This document shows positions 1 through 8,869 of a stretch of 64,000 nucleotides of DNA, one piece after another. The position numbers and the translations under genes were made by a program. How positions within the stretch are numbered: the first letter of the stretch is position 1; each line of letters begins with the position of its first letter. Below the pieces are notes generated by a model. It made no database searches, was not told the DNA's origin, and saw only the letters and a program-made list of their open reading frames with translations. The DNA comes from Mycolicibacterium pyrenivorans (GTDB taxonomy: Bacteria; Actinomycetota; Actinomycetes; Mycobacteriales; Mycobacteriaceae), in the NCBI RefSeq assembly GCF_025821625.1, contig NZ_JACKSH010000237.1, positions 63,377 to 127,376 of the forward strand. Reading direction: 5' to 3'.

Positions 1-644
1 TTCATCGAGACGATGGGCCGGATCTCGACACCGGGGCCGCGCAGGTCGACGATGAACTGGCTGAGCCCGGCATGCCGATGCGCCGGATCGACCGGTTCGG
101 TGCGGGCGAGCGCGATGAAGGCGTGGGCGAGATGAGCACCGGAGGTCCAGACCTTGGTGCCGGTCAGTGTCCAGCCGCCGTCCACGCGCTCGGCCTTGGT
201 GCGCACACTCGCCAGATCCGAACCGGAATCAGGTTCGCTCATACCGATGCCGAAGAAGCACTCGCCCCGGACGATCTTCGGCAGGAACTCCGACCTCTGG
301 AACTCGGTGCCGTACTTGAGGAGTGAGGGCACGATCTGCCGGTCGGCGATCCAGTGGGCCGCCACGGGCGCACCGGCCGCAAGGAGTTCCTCGGTGACGG
401 CGAACCGCTCGACGAATGAGCGGCCGTGCCCGCCGTACTCGGCGGGAACCGTCATGCCCAGCCAGCCGCGGGCAGCGAGCGCGGCGGTGAAATCTTCGTC
501 CCACCCGCAGAGCCAGGCGTCCACCGACGGGGTGAAGCTGCCCGCAGCGAGCTGCTCTGCGAGGAACTGCCGTACTTCGTGCCGCAACTCTTCGGTTCTG
601 GCCGGATCCACGCCCGAGCGGGGTACCAAGCGGGGCAGCGCCAT
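1..644 (-). CDS. Acyl-CoA dehydrogenase, N-terminal part (runs off the window)
   Basis: Read on the minus strand from ATG at 644; the 3' end lies before base 1, so about 214 residues are visible. The sequence has the N-terminal helical domain and the start of the central beta domain of the acyl-CoA dehydrogenase fold: LGMTVPAEYGGHG, then FFGIGMSEPDSGSDLASVRT, then GWTLTGTKVWTSGAHLA, which is the typical FAD/substrate-binding stretch. The family oxidises acyl-CoA thioesters at the alpha-beta bond with FAD. The start overlaps the stop of the upstream membrane-protein gene by one base (TGATG), so the two are probably co-transcribed. Exact substrate cannot be told. Confidence 0.88.
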   Translation of the reverse strand, partial: MALPRLVPRSGVDPARTEELRHEVRQFLAEQLAAGSFTPSVDAWLCGWDEDFTAALAARGWLGMTVPAEYGGHGRSFVERFAVTEELLAAGAPVAAHWIADRQIVPSLLKYGTEFQRSEFLPKIVRGECFFGIGMSEPDSGSDLASVRTKAERVDGGWTLTGTKVWTSGAHLAHAFIALARTEPVDPAHRHAGLSQFIVDLRGPGVEIRPIVSM

Positions 645-1357
645 CACTCTCCTGCGGGGTCGTCGGCCGGGGTTGGTTGTTCGACAGGCGCCGGTTCCGC
701 AACCGTCGCGGTGTCATCAGGCGCCGACTCGGGCAGCGACAGGCAGATTCCCACGGCGAGGAAGAACGCGACGGTCAGGGTGCCGCCGAGGTAGTGGTTC
801 ATGGGACCGCCGGGGGCGATGAAACTGCCGGGCGGCCCGATGACTGTGATGGTCTCGAGCAGCTGCTCGACGGTGAACACCGCGGTGCCGATTCCCAGCC
901 AACGCGGGAAGCGATCTTCGTTGGCGGCCAACAGGATCGGGACGGCCACCAGGATGTTCGCCACGGTGGCGGCCGGCAGCCACATCGAGCCGACGTCGCC
1001 GATGACCCTCGCGGCGGCCGTGTCCAGCTGTCCGGGACGAAGCGCGGGACCCCCGGTGAACCAGATCGCGACGCACAGCTGGGCGAGCAGCAGTGCCGAC
1101 CCCACCGTGAACAGGTGGGCCGCAGGCCCGCTCAGCCTGTCCCGCGCGAAGGCGAGCACCACGGCCAGTGCGAATGCCGAGAACGCCAGGAGCAGCGCCC
1201 GCACCCGGGCGGCTCCGTCGTCGGCGTCGGGGAGCGCGGGGATCACCAGCACGGCCGCCGCGTAGAGCACCGCGAACGCGATTCCTGCGATCATCGGGGC
1301 CCGGCGGTTCATATCGGGAGCCATCGTAGCCACCGCCATCCACAGCGCGGAGTTCAT
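644..1357 (-). CDS. Multi-pass membrane protein of unknown function
   Basis: A 237-residue protein with about six or seven hydrophobic segments (for example around residues 20-40, 52-70, 80-98, 125-145 and 190-210) and an acidic, proline-rich C-terminal tail. It has no motif I can tie to a function. The listed start is ATG at 1357; an internal ATG at 1312 (MNRRAP) is an equally reasonable start and would put the first membrane segment close to the N-terminus. It overlaps the following acyl-CoA dehydrogenase gene by one base, suggesting coupled translation. Confidence 0.6.
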   Translation of the reverse strand: MNSALWMAVATMAPDMNRRAPMIAGIAFAVLYAAAVLVIPALPDADDGAARVRALLLAFSAFALAVVLAFARDRLSGPAAHLFTVGSALLLAQLCVAIWFTGGPALRPGQLDTAAARVIGDVGSMWLPAATVANILVAVPILLAANEDRFPRWLGIGTAVFTVEQLLETITVIGPPGSFIAPGGPMNHYLGGTLTVAFFLAVGICLSLPESAPDDTATVAEPAPVEQPTPADDPAGE

Positions 1358-1424
1358 CCCCAGGCCGCGCCGATCCGCCGCGACATCGCCCGGTTGCGTC
1401 GGCTTGCGGGCCTACCGTCGGCGC

Positions 1425-2240
1425 ATGTCCACCGAACTGCCCGCCGAGCGGCTGCGTCGCCGCCTGGGAGCGGACGGCGACGCCGCCGACGATGACGCCG
1501 AGGAACAGCCGGACACGTCCCTGTCGCGGTGGCTGCCGGAACCCGCACCACCGGGCCCGGCGGGCTGGCTCGCGGCGGTCCGGGCGGATCCGGGCCGTGC
1601 GGGCGTCGTCGCGCTCGGCGCCGTCGCCGCCGTGGCGGTGCTGGTGACGGTGCTGACCCTGCTGCGCGATCAGCCACCGGCGGTGGTGTCGGCCAAACTG
1701 CCGCCGGTCGAGATGGTGTCGTCGGCGGCCCAGACACCGGACCCGGCAGCGCCAGGACCGGCGGCGCCCGTGGTCGTCAGCGTGGTCGGCCTCGTCAAAG
1801 CACCCGGGCTGGTCACCCTCCCTCCGGGGGCCCGCATCGCCGATGCGCTGGACGCCGCGGGCGGGGCCCTCGACGGTGCCGACGTGATGGGGCTGAACAT
1901 TGCCAGACGGGTCACGGACGGCGAGCAGATCGTGGTCGGTATCGGGGCGCCACCGGGCCGGCCGGTGGAGATGGGCAGCTCGATCGTCTCGGATGTGGCC
2001 GCGACGGCGCCCGGATCTCCATCGCCTGAAAAGCCCTCGGGCTCAGCGACGTTGGTCGACCTGAACACGGCAACAGTCGACGAACTCGACACGCTGCCCG
2101 GCGTGGGGCCGGTCACCGCTGCGGCGATCATCGCCTGGCGCGAGGCCAACGGCCGGTTCACCAGCATCGACCAACTCAGCGACGTCGACGGCATCGGACC
2201 GGCCCGGCTGGACAAGCTGCGCGAACACGTCCGTGTGTGA
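1425..2240 (+). CDS. comEA: ComEA-like helix-hairpin-helix DNA-binding protein
   Basis: A 271-residue protein with a cytoplasmic N-terminus, one membrane segment (GVVALGAVAAVAVLVTVLTL), a SLBB-like domain (VVSVVGLVKAPGLVTLPPGA onwards) and a C-terminal pair of helix-hairpin-helix motifs (VDLNTATVDELDTLPGVGPV ... SDVDGIGPARLDKL). This is the ComEA arrangement; the family binds incoming double-stranded DNA at the outer face of the membrane. I chose ATG 1425 over the upstream in-frame start at 1404, which only adds a basic stretch. The stop overlaps the GTG start of comEC by four bases. Natural transformation in mycobacteria is not well established, so the physiological role is uncertain. Confidence 0.85.
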   Translation: MSTELPAERLRRRLGADGDAADDDAEEQPDTSLSRWLPEPAPPGPAGWLAAVRADPGRAGVVALGAVAAVAVLVTVLTLLRDQPPAVVSAKLPPVEMVSSAAQTPDPAAPGPAAPVVVSVVGLVKAPGLVTLPPGARIADALDAAGGALDGADVMGLNIARRVTDGEQIVVGIGAPPGRPVEMGSSIVSDVAATAPGSPSPEKPSGSATLVDLNTATVDELDTLPGVGPVTAAAIIAWREANGRFTSIDQLSDVDGIGPARLDKLREHVRV

Positions 2241-3796
2241 CGACGGTGACGCCCGGGCAGGCCGGTGCCACGGTGCTGGACCTGCGTCTGGTGCCGGCGG
2301 CACTGACCTGCTGGACGGTGACGGCGGCGGGAATCCTGTTCGGCGTCGCCGGTTCGCTCGCCGCGATGGCGGCCTCGGTCGCGACGACCGCGGCGATCGG
2401 CTGGTGGGGTGGCCGTGGCCGTGACCGAAGACGTGGACGTGACCCTCGATCGGCGGAGCGGCGGGCGGTGGTGGCCGGTGTCTCGGCGGTCCTGGTGGTG
2501 GGCGGCGGGTTCGCCGTCGCCGTGGCGCTGCGCGTCGACGCGGTGCGTCAGCACCCTGTCGTCGGGTACCTCGGCGAGGTCACCGCCGTCGTCGTCGCCC
2601 CTACCGAGACGCCGCGTGTGCTCGAGGGCGGCCGGACGATGTTCCGCGGCTCGCTGCTGGAACTCGACGGCGCCCGATCGACGGGCAAGGTGCTGGTTTT
2701 TGCTTCCGGCGCCGAGTACGCGGGCCTGACGGCGGGTCAGCCCGCCGCGTTCCGCGCACAGGTCAGCACGCCGAAGCGCCGCGACCTCACTGTGGCGGTG
2801 CTGTCAGCGAAGGGGGAGCCCACCGTCGGTGCTGCCGCGCCGATACACCGGGCGGCCCACCACCTCCGCGCTCGGTTCGCGCACGCGGCTCGGATGGTGC
2901 TGCCCGTCGATCAGGCGGCGGTGTTGCCGGCGCTCGTCCTCGGAGACACGTCGACAGTCGCCGGTCAGACCACCGCCGAGTTCCGCGCGTCGGGTCTGAC
3001 ACACCTGACCGCGGTGTCGGGGGCGAACGTGACGATCGTCTGTGGCGCGGTGCTGTTGACCGCGGCGTTGATCGGGCCGAGGGCCGCCGTCGGGCTGGCC
3101 GCGGTCACGCTGGTGGGGTTCGTCGTGGTGGTGCAGCCGTCGCCGAGCGTGCTGCGCGCTGCCGTCATGGGCGCGATCACGCTGCTGGCGGTGCTGTCGC
3201 ACCGCCGCAGACAGGCGCTGCCGGCGCTGTCGGCGACGGTCATCGTCCTGATGGTCGGCGCCCCCGACCTCGCCGTCGACGTCGGGTTCGCGCTCTCGGC
3301 GTCGGCCACCGCCGCCCTGGTGCTCATCGCCCCGGCCTGGTCGCGACGGCTCGCCGCGCGCGGCTGGCCCCGGCCGCTCGCGGATGCGGTGAGCATCGCG
3401 CTCGCCGCCCAGCTGGTGACCGCGCCCCTGGTGGCCGGCATCTCCGGGTCGGTGAGCCTGGTGGGGGTGGTCGCGAACCTGCTGGTGGCACCGGTCATCC
3501 CACCGATCACCGTGCTCGGCACGGCCGCCGCCGCGCTGTGCCCGCTGTGGCCGGCGGGTGCCGAGTTGCTGATCCGATTCACCGGCCCGGAGGTGTGGTG
3601 GCTGCTGAGCGTGGCGCGCTGGGCCGCGAACGTCCCCGCCGCCTCGGTGCCCGTCCCGTCCGGTCTTGCCGGCGTGGGGACCGTCGCGGTCGCCGCGCTC
3701 GGTGTCGCGGCGGTGTGGCAGTGGACGTGTCGTCCGGGCATGACACGATCGTCCGGTGAGCCAACAGGTAACCGGCCTGCACCTGATCTTGGGTGA
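2237..3796 (+). CDS. comEC: ComEC/Rec2-type DNA uptake channel, membrane domain only
   Basis: A 519-residue polytopic protein. After two or three N-terminal membrane segments and an extracytoplasmic OB-like region (residues about 100-190) comes the competence domain with LTHLTAVSGANVTIVCGAVLL, the conserved ComEC signature, followed by many hydrophobic helices. It lacks the C-terminal metallo-beta-lactamase domain that many ComEC proteins carry. The GTG start overlaps the comEA stop (GTGTGA). The last 41 bases overlap the start of holA in another frame. With comEA it would form a DNA-uptake pair. Confidence 0.85.
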   Translation: MTTVTPGQAGATVLDLRLVPAALTCWTVTAAGILFGVAGSLAAMAASVATTAAIGWWGGRGRDRRRGRDPRSAERRAVVAGVSAVLVVGGGFAVAVALRVDAVRQHPVVGYLGEVTAVVVAPTETPRVLEGGRTMFRGSLLELDGARSTGKVLVFASGAEYAGLTAGQPAAFRAQVSTPKRRDLTVAVLSAKGEPTVGAAAPIHRAAHHLRARFAHAARMVLPVDQAAVLPALVLGDTSTVAGQTTAEFRASGLTHLTAVSGANVTIVCGAVLLTAALIGPRAAVGLAAVTLVGFVVVVQPSPSVLRAAVMGAITLLAVLSHRRRQALPALSATVIVLMVGAPDLAVDVGFALSASATAALVLIAPAWSRRLAARGWPRPLADAVSIALAAQLVTAPLVAGISGSVSLVGVVANLLVAPVIPPITVLGTAAAALCPLWPAGAELLIRFTGPEVWWLLSVARWAANVPAASVPVPSGLAGVGTVAVAALGVAAVWQWTCRPGMTRSSGEPTGNRPAPDLG

Positions 3797-4718
3797 CGAA
3801 GAGCTACTGGTCGAACGTGCCGTCGCGGCGGTGCTGCGGGAGGCGCGCGCCTCGGCCGGCACCGGCGACGTCCCGGTGGACCGGCTGCGCGCCGGCGAGG
3901 TGAGCACCAGTGAGCTCGCCGAGTTGCTCAGCCCGTCGCTGTTCGCCGACGAACGCGTCGTGGTGCTCGAGGCCGCCGGCGAGGCCGGCAAGGACGCCGT
4001 CGCGGTCATCGAGGCCGCCGCCGCCGACCTGCCCGAGGGAACGATGCTGGTCGTCGCGCACTCCGGCGGCGGGCGCGCCAAGGCGCTCGCCGATCAGCTC
4101 AAGAAGCTCGGCGCGCAGGTGCACCCGTGCGCGCGTATCACCAAGGCCTCCGAGCGGGCCGACTTCGTCCGGCGGGAGTTCCGGTCCCTGCGGGTCAAGG
4201 TGGGGGACGACACGGTGACCGCTGTGCTCGACGCGGTCGGCTCCGACCTTCGCGAGCTGGCCTCGTCGTGTTCGCAGCTCGTCGCCGACACCGGCGGGGA
4301 CGTCGACGCGGCGGCGGTGCGGCGCTACCACTCCGGCAAGGCCGAGGTGAAGGGCTTCGACATCGCCGACAAGGCGGTCGTCGGTGATGTGGCCGGGGCG
4401 GCCGAGTCGTTGCGCTGGGCGATGATGAGCGGTGAGCCGCACGTGGTTCTCGCCGACGCGCTGGCCGAGGCGGTGCACACGATCGCCCGGGTCGGCCCGA
4501 TGTCGGGCGACCCCTACCGGCTTGCCGGTGAACTGGGGATGCCGCCGTGGCGGGTGCAGAAGGCGCAGAAGCAGGCGCGCCGGTGGTCGCGGGATTCGGT
4601 CGCGGAGGCGATGAGGGTGGTGGCCACACTCAACGCTGACGTGAAGGGCGCGGCCGCGGATGCGGACTACGCGTTGGAGACAGCGGTCCGAAAGGTCGCC
4701 GAGCTGGTCAGCGAGTGA
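3756..4718 (+). CDS. holA: DNA polymerase III delta subunit (clamp loader)
   Basis: A 320-residue protein beginning at GTG 3756 (SQQVTGLHLILGDEELLVERAV), with the HolA N-terminal fold and the SLFADERVVVLEAAGEAGK strand-helix region, then a C-terminal domain ending ADYALETAVRKVAELVSE. Delta is the subunit of the clamp-loader complex that opens the beta sliding clamp. It lies between comEC and rpsT as in M. tuberculosis (Rv2413c). Its final 18 coding bases belong to a tandem repeat that continues past the stop codon. Confidence 0.9.
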   Translation: MSQQVTGLHLILGDEELLVERAVAAVLREARASAGTGDVPVDRLRAGEVSTSELAELLSPSLFADERVVVLEAAGEAGKDAVAVIEAAAADLPEGTMLVVAHSGGGRAKALADQLKKLGAQVHPCARITKASERADFVRREFRSLRVKVGDDTVTAVLDAVGSDLRELASSCSQLVADTGGDVDAAAVRRYHSGKAEVKGFDIADKAVVGDVAGAAESLRWAMMSGEPHVVLADALAEAVHTIARVGPMSGDPYRLAGELGMPPWRVQKAQKQARRWSRDSVAEAMRVVATLNADVKGAAADADYALETAVRKVAELVSE

Positions 4719-4831
4719 ACGGCACCGAGCTGGTCAGCGAGTGAACGGCACCGAGCTGGTCAGCGAGTGAACGGCACCGAGCTGGTCAGCGACACCGAGC
4801 TGGTCAGCGAGTAAACGGCACCGAGCTGGCC
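4701..4831 (+). repeat. 26-base tandem repeat built from the 3' end of holA
   Basis: The repeat unit is the last 18 bases of holA, stop codon included, plus eight bases. Copies lie at 4701-4726, 4727-4752 and 4753-4778 (identical), 4779-4796 (an eight-base deletion) and 4797-4822 (TGA changed to TAA), with a partial copy from 4823. The array fills almost the whole gap between convergent holA and rpsT. No terminator-like hairpin is obvious here. Confidence 0.95.
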
Positions 4832-4836
4832 GGGCC

Positions 4837-5097
4837 TCAGATCTTGTTGAAGGCCTGCGCGAGCGCGGACTTGCGGTTGGCAGCCTGATTCTTGTGGATG
4901 ACGCCCTTGGTGGCGGCCTTGTCCAGCTGGCGGGTGGTCGCGGCCAGGAGTTCGCCGGCCTTTTCCTTGTCGCCGGCCTCGACGGCCGCACGGAACCCAC
5001 GGACCGCCGTGTGAAGCGACGACTTCACCGACTTGTTGCGCAGCCTGCGGCGCTCGTTGGTGAGAATCCGCTTCTGCTGCGACTTGATGTTGGCCAC
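4837..5097 (-). CDS. rpsT: 30S ribosomal protein S20
   Basis: An 86-residue, lysine/arginine-rich protein, VANIKSQQKRILTNERRRLR to AANRKSALAQAFNKI, which is a full-length S20 sequence. It binds 16S rRNA early in 30S assembly. The start is GTG at 5097; a longer reading frame extends upstream to 5289 but the conserved protein begins with (M)ANIKSQQ. It is convergent with holA and divergent from the ATP-grasp operon. Confidence 0.95.
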   Translation of the reverse strand: MANIKSQQKRILTNERRRLRNKSVKSSLHTAVRGFRAAVEAGDKEKAGELLAATTRQLDKAATKGVIHKNQAANRKSALAQAFNKI

Positions 5098-5172
5098 GCG
5101 TGTATTCCTTCGTAAATCTCGGTCGGGGTGCTTGCAATCTGTGGGCGCCCGGTGTGTGGGCAGCGAGTGTTC

Positions 5173-5202
5173 AGGGTACCAGCGAGCCCACGGATGTCCC
5201 AA
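5173..5202 (-). promoter_or_regulatory. Probable SigA-type promoter of rpsT
   Basis: On the minus strand TTGGGA (5202-5197) and TACCCT (5178-5173) are separated by 18 bases and lie 76 bases upstream of the rpsT GTG. Both hexamers fit the mycobacterial housekeeping consensus. The rest of the 5098-5336 divergent gap holds no gene that I can support. Confidence 0.45.
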
Positions 5203-5336
5203 AGCGAGACCCACTGGCCTGCCGAAACGGCGGAAATGTTGGAGCATGGCATTCGTGCGGACGCCGAGGGCGTGCGCGTGGGACGTCACGACCGCAGAAC
5301 ATCACCAGCCCGTCGACGCGAAAAGCAGGAGAAATC

Positions 5337-6971
5337 TTGGCGACCGAGACCACACGGACCTCCCGCAGCAGCGCCAGGTCGGTGAAACGGCACGACGGCG
5401 TCTTCGGTGGTTACAACAAGCTTGGCCCGTATGCCAAGGCGTTCGACGAGATGTTCGACGCCCAGGGCAATGTCCGTGGCCCCTACAAGGGCATTCACAC
5501 CGAACTGGCTCCCTCCGACGTCTCGGATCTGGAAGCGCGCGCGGAGGCCCTCGGCCGGGCGTTCATCGACCAGGGCATCACGTTCTCACTCTCGGGGCAG
5601 GAGCGACCCTTCCCGCTCGACCTCGTGCCGCGGGTCATCTCCGCGGCGGAGTGGACGCGCCTGGAGCGGGGCATCCGCCAGCGGGTCAAGGCGCTGGAGA
5701 TGTATCTCGAGGACATCTACGGCGAGCAGGAGATCCTGCGCGACGGCGTCATCCCGCGCCGCCTGGTCACGTCCTGCGAACACTTCCACCGCGAGGCGGT
5801 CGGGATCGTCCCGCCGAACGGGGTGCGCATCCACGTCGCCGGCATCGATCTGGTCCGCGACGAGCAGGGCGCCTTCCGCGTCCTCGAGGACAACCTCCGG
5901 TCGCCGTCGGGTGTCTCCTATGTCATGGAGAACCGTCGCACGATGGCGCGGGTCTTCCCGAATCTCTTCGCCACCCACCGGGTGCGCGCGGTCGGTGACT
6001 ATTCGTCGCATCTGCTGCGGGCACTGCGCAACGCTGCGGCCAACAATGTCGCCGACCCGACCGTCGTCGTGCTGACCCCTGGGGTGTACAACTCGGCGTA
6101 CTTCGAGCATTCGCTGCTGGCCAGGCAGATGGGCGTGGAACTCGTCGAGGGCCGCGACCTGTTCTGCCGAGACAACACCGTCTACATGCGCACCACCGAG
6201 GGTGAACGCCAAGTCGACGTCATCTACCGCCGCATCGACGACGACTATCTCGACCCGATGCAGTTCAAGCCCGATTCGGTGCTCGGGGTGGCCGGCATCC
6301 TCAACGCCGCCAGGGCCGGCAACGTGGTGATCTCCAGTGCGGTCGGCAACGGTGTCGGCGACGACAAGCTCGTCTACACCTATGTCCCCACGATCATCGA
6401 GTACTACCTCGGGGAGAAGCCGCTGCTGGCCAACGTCGACACCTTCCGGTGCTGGCTGGACGCCGAACGCGAGGAGGTGCTGGACCGCGTCGACGAGTTG
6501 GTGATCAAACCCGTCGAGGGCTCGGGCGGCTACGGCATCGTGTTCGGCCCCGACGCCTCGGAGAAGGAACTGGCCACCATCACCAAGAAGATCAACGCCG
6601 ATCCGCGCGGCTGGATCGCGCAACCGGTGGTGCAGTTGTCGACGGTGCCCACCCAGATCGGCGACGATCTGTCGCCGCGCCACGTCGACCTGCGGCCCTT
6701 CGCGGTCAACGACGGGGACGACGTCTGGGTCCTGCCCGGCGGGCTGACCCGGGTGGCGTTGCCTGAAGGCTCCCTGGTGGTGAACTCCAGCCAGGGCGGC
6801 GGCTCCAAGGACACCTGGGTGCTGGCCTCGCGAACGTCGGTGGCCGACCGCGAGCTGGCCGCCGCTGAGGTCGTCCGCTCGCTTCCCAAGACGCCGAGGG
6901 CATCGAAGAACGGCAAGGCCGAGAGCGCATCGGACAACCAACAGCAACAGCAACAGCAGAACCAGCAGTAG
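5337..6971 (+). CDS. Circularly permuted ATP-grasp protein
   Basis: About 544 residues if it starts at TTG 5337, which has AGGAG at 5327-5331 at good spacing; the open frame begins further upstream but the conserved protein starts near VKRHDGVFGGYNKLGPYAKA. The region VISAAEWTRLERGIRQRVKA, the LEDNLRSPSGVSYVMENR stretch and the VDELVIKPVEGSGGYGIVFG loop match the circularly permuted ATP-grasp family (Rv2411c type). This family probably ligates amines to carboxylates, but the substrates are unknown. The C-terminus is a glutamine-rich tail. It is the first gene of a trio with the alpha-E and transglutaminase genes. Confidence 0.88.
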   Translation: MATETTRTSRSSARSVKRHDGVFGGYNKLGPYAKAFDEMFDAQGNVRGPYKGIHTELAPSDVSDLEARAEALGRAFIDQGITFSLSGQERPFPLDLVPRVISAAEWTRLERGIRQRVKALEMYLEDIYGEQEILRDGVIPRRLVTSCEHFHREAVGIVPPNGVRIHVAGIDLVRDEQGAFRVLEDNLRSPSGVSYVMENRRTMARVFPNLFATHRVRAVGDYSSHLLRALRNAAANNVADPTVVVLTPGVYNSAYFEHSLLARQMGVELVEGRDLFCRDNTVYMRTTEGERQVDVIYRRIDDDYLDPMQFKPDSVLGVAGILNAARAGNVVISSAVGNGVGDDKLVYTYVPTIIEYYLGEKPLLANVDTFRCWLDAEREEVLDRVDELVIKPVEGSGGYGIVFGPDASEKELATITKKINADPRGWIAQPVVQLSTVPTQIGDDLSPRHVDLRPFAVNDGDDVWVLPGGLTRVALPEGSLVVNSSQGGGSKDTWVLASRTSVADRELAAAEVVRSLPKTPRASKNGKAESASDNQQQQQQQNQQ

Positions 6972-6985
6972 GGGGCGGTCCAGAG

Positions 6986-7963
6986 ATGTTGGCACGCAAC
7001 GCGGAATCGCTCTACTGGATCGGTCGGTACGTCGAGCGCGCCGATGACACGGCCCGCATCCTCGACGTCACCGTCCACCAGCTCCTCGAGGACTCCAGCG
7101 TCGACCCCGACCAGGCGTCACGCACGCTGCTGCGGGTTCTCGGCATCGAACCCCCCGACGTTCCCCTGGACGTGTGGTCGCTTACCGACCTGGTGGCGTT
7201 CAGCCGCGACACCGAGGGCGGGTGTTCGATCGTGGAGGCGATCTCGGCGGCGCGTGAAAACGCCCGCGGCGCACGCGAAGTGACCTCGACCGAGATCTGG
7301 GAGTGCCTGAACACCACATACAACGCGTTGGCCGAGCGGGAACGAGCGGCCAAACGTCTTGGGCCGCATGAGTTCCTGTCCTTTGTCGAGGGAAGGGCCG
7401 CGATGTTCGCCGGCCTGGCCGACTCCACCCTGTCGCGTGACGACGGATACCGGTTCATGGTGCTCGGCCGGGCCGTGGAGCGGGTGGACATGACGGTGCG
7501 GCTGCTGCTGTCCCGTGTCGGTGACAGCGCGTCCTCGCCCGCGTGGGTCACGGTGCTGCGTTCCGCAGGTGCGCACGACACCTATCTGCGGACCTACCGC
7601 GGCGTCCTCGATGCCGGACGTGTCGTCGAGTTCATGTTGCTGGACCGGCTTTTTCCGCGCTCGGTGATGTACTCGCTGCGGTTGGCCGAACACAGCCTCG
7701 ACGAGCTGCACAAGCGACGCCTCAACCGGGTGGGTGCCACCGCGGAGGCGCAACGTCTGCTCGGTCGTGCTCGCAGCGAGCTGGAGTTCCTGCCGCAGGG
7801 CGTTCTGCTGGAGTCGCTGGAGGAACGCCTGGCCGGCATCCAGGCGACGTGCGCCGATGTCGGGGAAGCACTGGCGCTCGAGTACTTCCACTCCGCACCG
7901 TGGGTGGCGTGGACGGATGCGGGGCGAAACGGCTCGCTGGTGATCGAGGAAGGCGAGGTTTGA
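6986..7963 (+). CDS. Alpha-E domain protein (DUF403)
   Basis: A 325-residue, mostly helical protein starting MLARNAESLYWIGRYVERAD, the typical opening of the alpha-E family (Rv2410c type). It begins 14 bases after the ATP-grasp gene with GGGGGCGG upstream. The ATP-grasp/alpha-E/transglutaminase trio is widely conserved, and a role in making or ligating an unknown peptide-like molecule is assumed from context only; no catalytic residues can be assigned. Confidence 0.85.
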   Translation: MLARNAESLYWIGRYVERADDTARILDVTVHQLLEDSSVDPDQASRTLLRVLGIEPPDVPLDVWSLTDLVAFSRDTEGGCSIVEAISAARENARGAREVTSTEIWECLNTTYNALAERERAAKRLGPHEFLSFVEGRAAMFAGLADSTLSRDDGYRFMVLGRAVERVDMTVRLLLSRVGDSASSPAWVTVLRSAGAHDTYLRTYRGVLDAGRVVEFMLLDRLFPRSVMYSLRLAEHSLDELHKRRLNRVGATAEAQRLLGRARSELEFLPQGVLLESLEERLAGIQATCADVGEALALEYFHSAPWVAWTDAGRNGSLVIEEGEV

Positions 7964-8029
7964 ACCGATGAGCCGGCCGCGCAGCGATGAGCCCCCGGGC
8001 GAAGAGCAGACAGCGAAGAGGAGAATCTG

Positions 8030-8869
8030 ATGTGGCGCATGCGGGTCATTCATGCCACGGGCTATGCCTACAAGTCGCCGGTCACGGCGTCGTTCAACGA
8101 GGCACGGCTGACGCCGCGTTCTGATTCGCGGCAGAACGTCATCCTCAACCGGGTCGAAACCGTCCCCGCCACAAGGTCGTATCGCTACGTCGACTACTGG
8201 GGCACCGCGGTGACGGCGTTCGACCTGCACGCGCCGCACGCCGAACTCGAGGTGACGGCGTCCTCGGTGGTGGAGACCGACCGACCCGAACCGCCGAAGA
8301 TCAAGATCAGCTGGGAGGACCTCGCGAGCGAGGCGGTGATCGACAAGTACGACGAGATGCTCGCACCGACGCACTACGTGCCCGCGAGTAAGCGGATCGA
8401 GCGGGTGGGCCGGCGGATCGCCAAGTATCACGATCCCGCCGAGGCGGTGATCGAGGCCGCTCGCTGGGTGCAGGCGGAACTGAAGTACGTGCCCGGCACG
8501 ACGGGGGTGCACACCTCGGGTGTCGATGCGCTGCGCGAGGGTCGGGGGGTGTGCCAGGACTTCGCGCACCTGACTTTGATGTTGTTGCGCGGCATGGGGA
8601 TTCCGTCACGCTACGTGTCGGGATACCTGCACCCGAAGCGCAACGCGAAGATGGGCGACACCGTCGAAGGTCAGAGCCACGCCTGGATTCAGGCATGGAC
8701 GGGGGAGTGGTGGCACTACGACCCGACCAACGACAAGGAGATCAACGAGCAGTACATCAGCGTGGGTGTGGGCCGTGACTACGCCGACGTCACCCCGCTC
8801 AAGGGCATCTACTCGGGGGAGGGGTCCACCGACCTCGACGTCGTCGTGGAGATCACCCGGCTGGCTTAG
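8030..8869 (+). CDS. Transglutaminase-like cysteine protease domain protein
   Basis: A 279-residue protein with an N-terminal beta region (MWRMRVIHATGYAYKSPVTA, the 'transglut_N' type) and a transglutaminase-like core. The catalytic Cys is in GRGVCQDFAHLTLMLLRGMG, the His in SHAWIQAW and the Asp in WWHYDPTND, giving a complete Cys-His-Asp triad. It is the third gene of the trio. The 66-base gap before it contains two near copies of a CGATGAGC motif and ends in GAGGAGAATCTG before the ATG. Its 3' end overlaps the convergent RNase Z-like gene by 17 bases. Confidence 0.88.
   Translation: MWRMRVIHATGYAYKSPVTASFNEARLTPRSDSRQNVILNRVETVPATRSYRYVDYWGTAVTAFDLHAPHAELEVTASSVVETDRPEPPKIKISWEDLASEAVIDKYDEMLAPTHYVPASKRIERVGRRIAKYHDPAEAVIEAARWVQAELKYVPGTTGVHTSGVDALREGRGVCQDFAHLTLMLLRGMGIPSRYVSGYLHPKRNAKMGDTVEGQSHAWIQAWTGEWWHYDPTNDKEINEQYISVGVGRDYADVTPLKGIYSGEGSTDLDVVVEITRLA

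Noticed and set aside
4701..4831. CRISPR array
   Set aside because: The 26-base units are directly adjacent with no unique spacers, derive from the holA end, and no cas genes are present.
5098..5336. Additional gene in the rpsT/ATP-grasp divergent gap
   Set aside because: Open frames here have no ribosome binding site or recognisable sequence and are extensions or shadows of flanking genes; only a promoter is supported.
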